Source of the DNA: Bombyx mori
Lineage: Eukaryota > Arthropoda > Insecta > Lepidoptera > Bombycidae
Direction of reading: 5' to 3'
Length of the DNA: 64,000 bases
Assembly: GCF_030269925.1 (NCBI RefSeq)
Contig: NC_085107.1
Span: 10,354,001-10,418,000, forward strand
The position numbers and the translations under genes are program-made. Below are positions 59,701-64,000 of this stretch, piece after piece (position 1 is the stretch's first letter; each line of letters opens with the position of its first letter). Below the pieces are notes generated by a model. The model ran no database searches, was not told the origin of the DNA, and was given only the letters and a program-made list of their open reading frames with translations.

Positions 59701-62700
59701 GCGATGACGTCTCATGATGTACTTCCCAATCATGCATGAACATTCTAAATTCTCGTGAGCTGTACGCTGGACCATTATCAGTCACTAATTGTGCTGGAAT
59801 ACCGTGACGCGCGAACTGTTCCCTCAAAAAATTAATAACATGCTTAGAGCTAATATTCGCCAACTGTCCGACTTCTACGTAGTTAGAAAAGTAATCGACT
59901 AGGATAATATAGCTTTTCTTTCTATATTCAAAAATATCGGAGGCTAGTTTATGCCAGGGTAGCGCGGGCACAGGGTGCTGTAGAAGCGGTTGCCGGCGCG
60001 GTCGAGGCGCGTGTAACGCACACGCTGCGCACCGCCGCACCTCTCGCTCCACATCCTCAGACAGTCCGGGCCAAAACATTACTTCACGCGCGCGTCGTTT
60101 GCATTTTTCGATACCTAAATGTCCCTCGTGGACCCTCAATAACATGTCGTCTCGTAAAGCACGGGGTATAAAGACACGTTCCCCCTTGAAAATAATCCCT
60201 TCTATATAATGAAGTTCCTCGCGATACGGCCAGAACACTTTTATTTTTTCATTTACATCACGTCTATTTTTTGGCCAGCCATGCTTTATGTACTTAATTA
60301 AACACCGACAATCACTGTCCGTCTCCGTTTCTTTTTTAATTACCTCCAACTTTTTGTTACTATACGGTATATTTTCTATCATGAAACACGTTTGCACGTT
60401 AACTTCAGAAGAAACCCGATCATTCATCATTTCATTCAAAGGAGCCCGAGATAGCGTATCTGCAATATACATATTTTTACCCGGAGTATATACAACTTTG
60501 AAATCATACCCTTGCACTCTCATCATCATCCTCTGCAACCGAGCTGGAACCGAAACTAGTGGTTTGTTGAATAATGCTTCTAGGGGCTTGTGATCAGTAT
60601 GTACGGTTACGTCGGACCTACCGTAAATATACTGCCTGAACCGCTCAATCCCAAACACAATAGCTAGCATTTCTTTTTCTATGTGTGCATACCTAGTCTG
60701 AGTGTCGGTGAGCGTGAGTGATGCGAACTCTACCGGACGACCGTCCTGTAGCAGCACGGCACCCAGCGCCACACTGGATGCGTCCACCGACACTACTATC
60801 GGTACACTCTCACTGTATAGTGCCAGCACGGGCGCACAGCTAAGCTTCATTTTTAGCTTGTCCACAGCTTCGGAATGATGCGATTCCCAGAACCACTCGG
60901 ATTCCTTTTTCAGTAAGGTCCGTAACACATTCACACTCTCAGAGTAATTAGAAATAAATTTAGCTAAATAATTAACCATGCCTAAAAATCTCTCTAACGC
61001 CTTCCTATCTTTCGGATAAGGCATTTCTAAAATAGCTTTGACTTTTGAGTCATCTGCCCGCATACCATTCGCATCGAACTTATGACCTAGGTAAGTAATT
61101 TCGGGTACACCGAATTTACATTTATCGCGATTAAACTTTATGCCTACTTCCTTAGCACGCTGTAAAAGGCACTCCAACCTCCTATCATGCTCTTCCTTTG
61201 TGCGTCCCCATATTATGACGTCATCGATGAAAGACTCCACACCATCTAAGTCTTCCAAATGCTGCCTGAGTTTAGCATGAAACACTTCAGGCGCACAGTT
61301 TATCCCATACGGTAAACGTAAAAATTGATACCGGCCGAACGGAGTACCGAAGGTGCACAGATCAGCGCTGGCGTCGTCTATCTGTACCATCCAGAACCCA
61401 CAGCGCGCATCGAGCACGCTGAACACAGTGGCACCGCGCAGACGCGCTGCCAGCTCAGACACTGTCGGCAACGTGTACTGGGCGCGCCGCACCGCGCGGT
61501 TCAGCGGACGGGGGTCTAAACATACACGAATGCCACCGTCCTTTTTTGCGATTAAAACAATTGCATTCACCCAATCGGTCGGGTGTGTGACCTTTCTAAC
61601 CACACCTAACTCTTCCATTCTACGTAACTCGTCCAACAATTTACCTTTAATTCCTAAGGGAATTTTTCTCGTTGGACTAACAACAGGCTGTATGTTTTTA
61701 TTTATTACAATACTATATTTACCAGGTAATTTTCCTAGACCTTGAAACAAGTCTGAGTACTTATCAATATTTATTACATTAACGTTGCTAATTAATCCCA
61801 AAGAAATACAGCTTTCTAAACCGAGTACATTCTGACAGTTTAAATTGGCAACAACAAATGGCAAAAAATAACGTTTGTTATTGAATGTAACACACAGATG
61901 TTCAGTAATACCTATAATAGGTAACCTGTTCCCTGTAAAGGAATGTACCCGCTTTGTAAAGGGCTTAAGGCTGTTAATTGATAAACCCAAATTGAAAAAA
62001 TCAGTTTTAGACATTACATTAATCATAGACCCCGTATCTATTTTTAACATAATATTTTTTCCTTTATATTTTACAATTTCCACCCATTCATTAGACGACT
62101 TACATATGTTATTGTTCCCCACGATCGTATTCACATAGAACATTTCTTTGCATTTTTCTTCACTATCACTGCTCGCAGTATCCATACTCAAATTTAATAC
62201 CTTACGAATCGCTTTCCTTTGCACACATACTCGCGAAAAATGCCCTTTCTGATCGCACACAAAACACATCGCATTAACTGCTGGACAACGTTCACCGCCT
62301 AGACACCGGCTGTTTCCACATCGCTGACAGGCGCTGCGAGCTGTTCTCTGCCCGCCGTTACTGCCAACTCTTGCGCCGCGTACTCCTCTCGCGCGCTGTC
62401 CGCTTCGTTCACCGCTTCTGTTCTGAACTGCAGACACTTGCACACTGTCCGCAGCGCAGTTAATGTATTTACTGTCCTCTTTAGACATCTCGGCCGCCTG
62501 ACAGAGTTGTAAGGCCTTCACTAGTGTAAGATCATCAGTGCGAAGAAGTCGATCTCTCACCGTGTTGTTATTGACACCGCATACGATACGATCACGTAAC
62601 AAGCTTTCGTGTAATTCACTGAATTCGCATTGCTGACTCAGTACCCTCAATGCGGTTATGTATTGGTCAATATTTTCGCCATCTTCTTGATCACGGGTGA

Positions 62701-63454
62701 AGAACTTATACCGTCTTACTATGATATTCGGTTTTGCTCCAAAGTACTTGTCGAACTTATTCAGAACACAGTCAATATCATCCTCACTTTCACCTTCGTT
62801 AAAAGTGAAGGTCGTATAAACCTCGTAACCGGCCGATCCTATGAGATTCACCAACAAACTAGCCTGAACTTCTTTAGGCTCCTTGCTCACTCCAGACGCT
62901 TTAAGAAATACTTCGAACAGCTTCCGCCATTGCCGCCACGCCTCGGAGCGTGCAGCCGGACCGCCATCGAGTGATAATTCTGCTGGAGGACGCGCGTGTT
63001 CCATATTTATGTTGGTTACTTCGATTTAACGTGTATTAAGGTTAAAAACGACGCACCGCTGCCACCATGTAGTGAAACACACGCCAGTTGGTTTCATACT
63101 GATTTATTTTTAAAGACACCCTCACTACGTTATTATAAATATACTACAGTATTCACATTTATGTAAAATTTAAGCAATTACAAAAAGATGGTAAAGTTAA
63201 ACTTTGACGCAATTATGTAAATATTGTTGTATAATTATCATACAGTTTTATTATTTTCTACCTTCAGCAATCCGAATAAACCCAATAACATACCGACTGT
63301 TTGGAAGCCGGTAACGAGCCGAGAAAAGATGGAATATTTAGATATTGGCTTAAAATCAAGGATGAAAGAAGGATTGGCGACTCGATCGAGATTTTGGGGT
63401 TCATTGCCTTTGTGGCATAACTTGGACAGTCAAAGACTGAGAGACGAATTGTAA
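50858..63454 (+). CDS. Carboxylesterase (COE family), 572 aa, 10 exons, C-terminal RDEL
   Basis: Exons 50858-51088, 52901-53053, 54216-54363, 55006-55200, 56456-56652, 56921-57077, 57746-57918, 57987-58137, 58385-58511 and 63268-63454 join in frame (1719 nt); every intron is GT-AG. The product is an alpha/beta-hydrolase that cleaves carboxylic esters. A hydrophobic N-terminus (about 13-28, FVFFTFTLVLFC) looks like a signal peptide. Also visible: oxyanion hole HGGGW (144-148), EDCLYLNVY, and nucleophile Ser226 in GESAGG. Glu354 (TKNEG) and His472 (VCHADD) complete the triad, so catalysis is expected, unlike neuroligin-type relatives. The protein ends LRDEL, an ER-retrieval-like signal. Intron 9 holds a complete retrotransposon in antisense; introns 2 and 4 carry BMC1 and Bm1. 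Subfamily (detoxification or hormone/odorant esterase) cannot be told. Confidence 0.95.
53139..53187. repeat. Perfect 20-bp inverted repeat with 7-nt loop in esterase intron 2
   Basis: GATACTAATCTTGACTGTAG at 53140-53159 is exactly inverted at 53167-53186 across TTAGGTA. The outermost T of the loop can also pair. Confidence 0.93.
53466..53594 (-). mobile_element. BMC1 3' fragment, minus strand (esterase intron 2)
   Basis: A T-run at 53466-53471, then the inverse of the BMC1 3' UTR (CTATTCGCTGGTAGCCTAG to GCAGATTCTACTACCGGATC). Stops abruptly where a plus-strand copy begins. Confidence 0.82.
53595..53945 (+). mobile_element. BMC1 3' fragment, plus strand (esterase intron 2)
   Basis: Encodes the end of the jockey-type polymerase (RRPKHALSDRPDQ, FRKIRRMRRRFR), then the 3' UTR (GAGCCCCGTGAG) and an A-rich tail near 53935-53945. 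It abuts the minus-strand copy head to head. Confidence 0.85.
55284..55637. mobile_element. Candidate MITE in esterase intron 4
   Basis: ACGTGACAACGTC (55285-55297) is inverted as GACGTTGTCACGT (55622-55634). The enclosed DNA contains a GC-rich block (55305-55480) unlike the surrounding intron. No certain TSD; superfamily unknown. Confidence 0.5.
55798..55945 (+). repeat. Bm1 SINE 5' half with tRNA-like B box
   Basis: GTTCAAATCCCGCGGACAGG (B box GTTCAAATCCC), then ATACGTACATAAGTG, ACGAATGACTTCC and AATGAAGGAATAGCATG. This is the 5' half of the element whose 3' half occurs elsewhere here. Intron 4 of the esterase. Confidence 0.7.
56152..56420 (-). repeat. Bm1 SINE 3' half, minus strand, close to esterase exon 5
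   Basis: A T-rich tail, then ATTGCTTAGATGGGTGGACG to ACCACCAGTAATTGCG. Its 5' edge lies only about 35 bp upstream of the exon 5 acceptor (AG at 56454-56455). Confidence 0.92.
56675..56830. repeat. (CA)n microsatellite in esterase intron 5
   Basis: About 150 bp of CA repeats interrupted by CTCA, CAAG and CAAA units; it starts about 20 bp after the exon 5 donor. The minus-strand VCVC reading frame here is an artefact of it. Confidence 0.95.
58647..58727 (-). repeat. 3' LTR of the mag-like element (81 bp)
   Basis: Starts TGTAGTGAAACACACG and ends ATATACTACA on the plus strand; the same as the copy at 63068-63148. Confidence 0.97.
58728..58736 (-). promoter_or_regulatory. Polypurine tract
   Basis: AAAGGAAGA on the minus strand, immediately upstream of the 3' LTR, the normal plus-strand DNA primer of LTR elements. 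Confidence 0.8.
58871..63004 (-). CDS. Gag-Pol polyprotein of the mag-like retrotransposon, 1377 aa
   Basis: A single frame with no frameshift between gag and pol. The capsid-like N-terminus (1-190) is followed by a basic linker and two zinc knuckles: a Cys-rich one at 226-240 and a CCHC at 247-260 (CFVCDQKGHFSRVC). The protease has DTGS (323-326). Reverse transcriptase has LPYG (564-567) and FIDD (592-595) as the catalytic pair. RNase H carries Asp741, Glu776 and Asp804. Integrase has an HHCC finger (H959, H962, C992, C995) and a DD35E core (D1023, D1076, E1112). All catalytic residues expected of an active element are present. The start is the first ATG after the primer-binding site, 63 nt inside the LTR. 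Confidence 0.96.
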   Translation of the reverse strand: MEHARPPAELSLDGGPAARSEAWRQWRKLFEVFLKASGVSKEPKEVQASLLVNLIGSAGYEVYTTFTFNEGESEDDIDCVLNKFDKYFGAKPNIIVRRYKFFTRDQEDGENIDQYITALRVLSQQCEFSELHESLLRDRIVCGVNNNTVRDRLLRTDDLTLVKALQLCQAAEMSKEDSKYINCAADSVQVSAVQNRSGERSGQRARGVRGARVGSNGGQRTARSACQRCGNSRCLGGERCPAVNAMCFVCDQKGHFSRVCVQRKAIRKVLNLSMDTASSDSEEKCKEMFYVNTIVGNNNICKSSNEWVEIVKYKGKNIMLKIDTGSMINVMSKTDFFNLGLSINSLKPFTKRVHSFTGNRLPIIGITEHLCVTFNNKRYFLPFVVANLNCQNVLGLESCISLGLISNVNVINIDKYSDLFQGLGKLPGKYSIVINKNIQPVVSPTRKIPLGIKGKLLDELRRMEELGVVRKVTHPTDWVNAIVLIAKKDGGIRVCLDPRPLNRAVRRAQYTLPTVSELAARLRGATVFSVLDARCGFWMVQIDDASADLCTFGTPFGRYQFLRLPYGINCAPEVFHAKLRQHLEDLDGVESFIDDVIIWGRTKEEHDRRLECLLQRAKEVGIKFNRDKCKFGVPEITYLGHKFDANGMRADDSKVKAILEMPYPKDRKALERFLGMVNYLAKFISNYSESVNVLRTLLKKESEWFWESHHSEAVDKLKMKLSCAPVLALYSESVPIVVSVDASSVALGAVLLQDGRPVEFASLTLTDTQTRYAHIEKEMLAIVFGIERFRQYIYGRSDVTVHTDHKPLEALFNKPLVSVPARLQRMMMRVQGYDFKVVYTPGKNMYIADTLSRAPLNEMMNDRVSSEVNVQTCFMIENIPYSNKKLEVIKKETETDSDCRCLIKYIKHGWPKNRRDVNEKIKVFWPYREELHYIEGIIFKGERVFIPRALRDDMLLRVHEGHLGIEKCKRRAREVMFWPGLSEDVEREVRRCAACALHAPRPRRQPLLQHPVPALPWHKLASDIFEYRKKSYIILVDYFSNYVEVGQLANISSKHVINFLREQFARHGIPAQLVTDNGPAYSSREFRMFMHDWEVHHETSSPHYPQSNGKSERTVQSVKNLLKKCIDSGQDFYLSLLNFRTTPRNGLDSPAQILMGRRLNTKLPTTAELLREKVDNDRNYKAIMMNREKIKKHYDRSAKLLKPLLSGDKATLIGNGVRKPVTIVEGTSQPRSYIIEDDCGSRFRRTRSQLVVRTTDHKKREGKSLEQPIVKRENSRTPTVITTTVRRRRQKSITSRQLGTSIDNESDPQASGQVSPTQSTTTDIQSTQLDVSDDYDSPASFSDQLCARSPASPPAVPITRSKERTARMLKEFFFECD
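63055..63067 (-). promoter_or_regulatory. Primer-binding site
   Basis: TGGTGGCAGCGGT directly follows the 5' LTR on the minus strand; TGG pairs with the CCA end of a tRNA. The tRNA species is not determined here. Confidence 0.65.
63068..63148 (-). repeat. 5' LTR of the mag-like element (81 bp)
   Basis: Partner of 58647-58727, with no difference seen. In minus orientation it reads TGTAGTATATTTATAATAAC at its start; that AT-rich part may supply the promoter. Confidence 0.97.
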
Positions 63455-63500
63455 TTTGGATAAGAGAAAATTTTTAATAACTTGTTTGTTATACAATATA

Positions 63501-63506
63501 ATTAAA
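63501..63506 (+). terminator. Probable esterase polyadenylation signal
   Basis: ATTAAA 47 bp after the esterase stop, the only near-canonical hexamer before the convergent gene. Confidence 0.45.
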
Positions 63507-63548
63507 ACATCTTATAATAATTAAGTTGTTTCATTTTTAGAGATTCCC

Positions 63549-63840
63549 TTAGATAGTATACATTGAAGAGAAAGGACAATCATCTACATATTTCCACCAT
63601 TCATCAAAGTTCTCATAGATTGTATTTTTATTCCTTAAAATGTCATCATTTATCATGGAACAAAATTGACAGTAGTCATCAGTACTTGGATCCTCATGTC
63701 TCAAATGATACGAATAGTGTTTTTTCCAATGAAAATATTTATAGTACATATCGGGATGCAAAATCAAATCATTCATTTTTTTTGCCAATTTTTCAGCTCC
63801 TAAATTAATGGCGTCCAGATATGAATCGGGTGGTAAAAAT
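63549..63840 (-). CDS. Alpha-1,3-fucosyltransferase-like protein, last exon (partial)
   Basis: The exon starts after a TTTCACAG acceptor (63843-63841 on the minus strand) with one nucleotide of a split codon, and ends at TAA (63551-63549). It encodes about 96 residues: FLPPDSYLDAINLGAEKLAK, then YYKYFHWKKHYSYH, DDYCQFCSMIND and NFDEWWKYVDDCPF. The PP-S-YLDA block, the Y-Y-FxWKKHY block and the closing C-x2-C pattern are those of the C-terminus of glycosyltransferase family 10 (FucT C-like), Golgi enzymes adding fucose to glycans. The catalytic part lies upstream, beyond the right edge. Convergent with the esterase. Confidence 0.82.
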
Positions 63841-63843
63841 CTG

Positions 63844-64000
63844 TGAAATATGACAAAATCAAAATTATATTTACATTATTTTTAAGATCCCAACCGTCCT
63901 CGTTTCGATTTATTTATCCAAAATTTCTTGGATTTGCAGAAAAGCCGAGAACGGTTAGCATAAAACGATAATAATTACTGAGTTTTTGACTAAGCTCGTG
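63844..64000 (-). other. Intron of the fucosyltransferase-like gene
   Basis: AT-rich sequence preceding the last exon, with a pyrimidine-rich acceptor region next to it. No further exon is visible before the window ends. Confidence 0.6.

Larger units (their letters stand above)
58647..63148 (-). mobile_element. Complete mag-like Ty3/Gypsy LTR retrotransposon
   Basis: 4502 bp bounded by two 81-bp LTRs that I read as identical, with GTATT on both sides (58642-58646 and 63149-63153). Ends are TG...CA. A polypurine tract abuts the 3' LTR, a TGG-starting primer-binding site abuts the 5' LTR, and one uninterrupted Gag-Pol frame fills the middle. Very short LTRs (77 bp reported for Bombyx mag) and the Gag/Pol layout point to the mag clade. 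It lies antisense in intron 9 of the esterase; without it and one TSD that intron would be about 249 bp. Everything points to a recent insertion. Confidence 0.96.

Noticed and set aside
1..64000. CRISPR arrays, bacterial operons, ribosome binding sites
   Set aside because: Introns, SINEs, LINEs and polyadenylation signals show this is animal nuclear DNA; no array of regularly spaced repeats exists.

Overview
The window is nuclear DNA of a lepidopteran, almost certainly a silkworm (Bombyx). It carries Bm1 SINEs, many 5'-truncated BMC1/jockey-type LINE copies and a mag-like Ty3/Gypsy element with 81-bp LTRs. It also holds the silkworm-type Y-box protein and a 507-residue insect catalase. Host genes have GT-AG introns in AT-rich flanks, and GC-rich islands nearly always mark transposon fragments.

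Host genes, left to right: (1) a Y-box/cold-shock protein gene, minus strand, 5 coding exons (16829 to 15092, 259 aa); (2) catalase, plus strand, 2 coding exons (35834-38153, 507 aa), with a TATA box and a polyadenylation signal; (3) an intact 195-codon PHD-finger/coiled-coil ORF of uncertain origin (47464-48051); (4) a carboxylesterase, plus strand, reconstructed here as 10 exons (50858-63454, 572 aa), with a full catalytic triad, an N-terminal signal sequence and a C-terminal RDEL; (5) the last exon of an alpha-1,3-fucosyltransferase-like gene, minus strand (63840-63549), convergent with the esterase and only 94 bp from it.

The rest is mostly transposon archaeology, and many insertions can be dated relative to one another from target-site duplications (TSDs). 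Examples are a piggyBac-type MITE (4052-4281); a BMC1 copy with a 10-bp TSD (7000-8185); two tandem PIF/Harbinger-type elements in a 155-162 bp tandem repeat, themselves hit by two LINEs (8789-10997); a MITE inside an RTE fragment (26766-26935); a Tc1 element with long terminal inverted repeats (TIRs) holding an R1-clade LINE (31700-34687); a mariner holding another R1-clade LINE (39860-41455); a hAT element with an exact 8-bp TSD holding an RTE-like LINE (48864-50646); and a young, apparently intact mag-like retrotransposon in the last esterase intron (58647-63148, identical LTRs, 5-bp TSD).

Several perfect short-loop palindromes (6646-6685, 22621-22660, 53139-53187) fit no transposon seen here. 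No new multi-gene system is visible. The least explained items are the PHD ORF, the RDEL-tailed esterase with a retroelement in its terminal intron, and the set of perfect hairpins. Long AT-rich stretches (17.7-20.6, 23.2-26.4 and 41.5-43.7 kb) show nothing recognisable.
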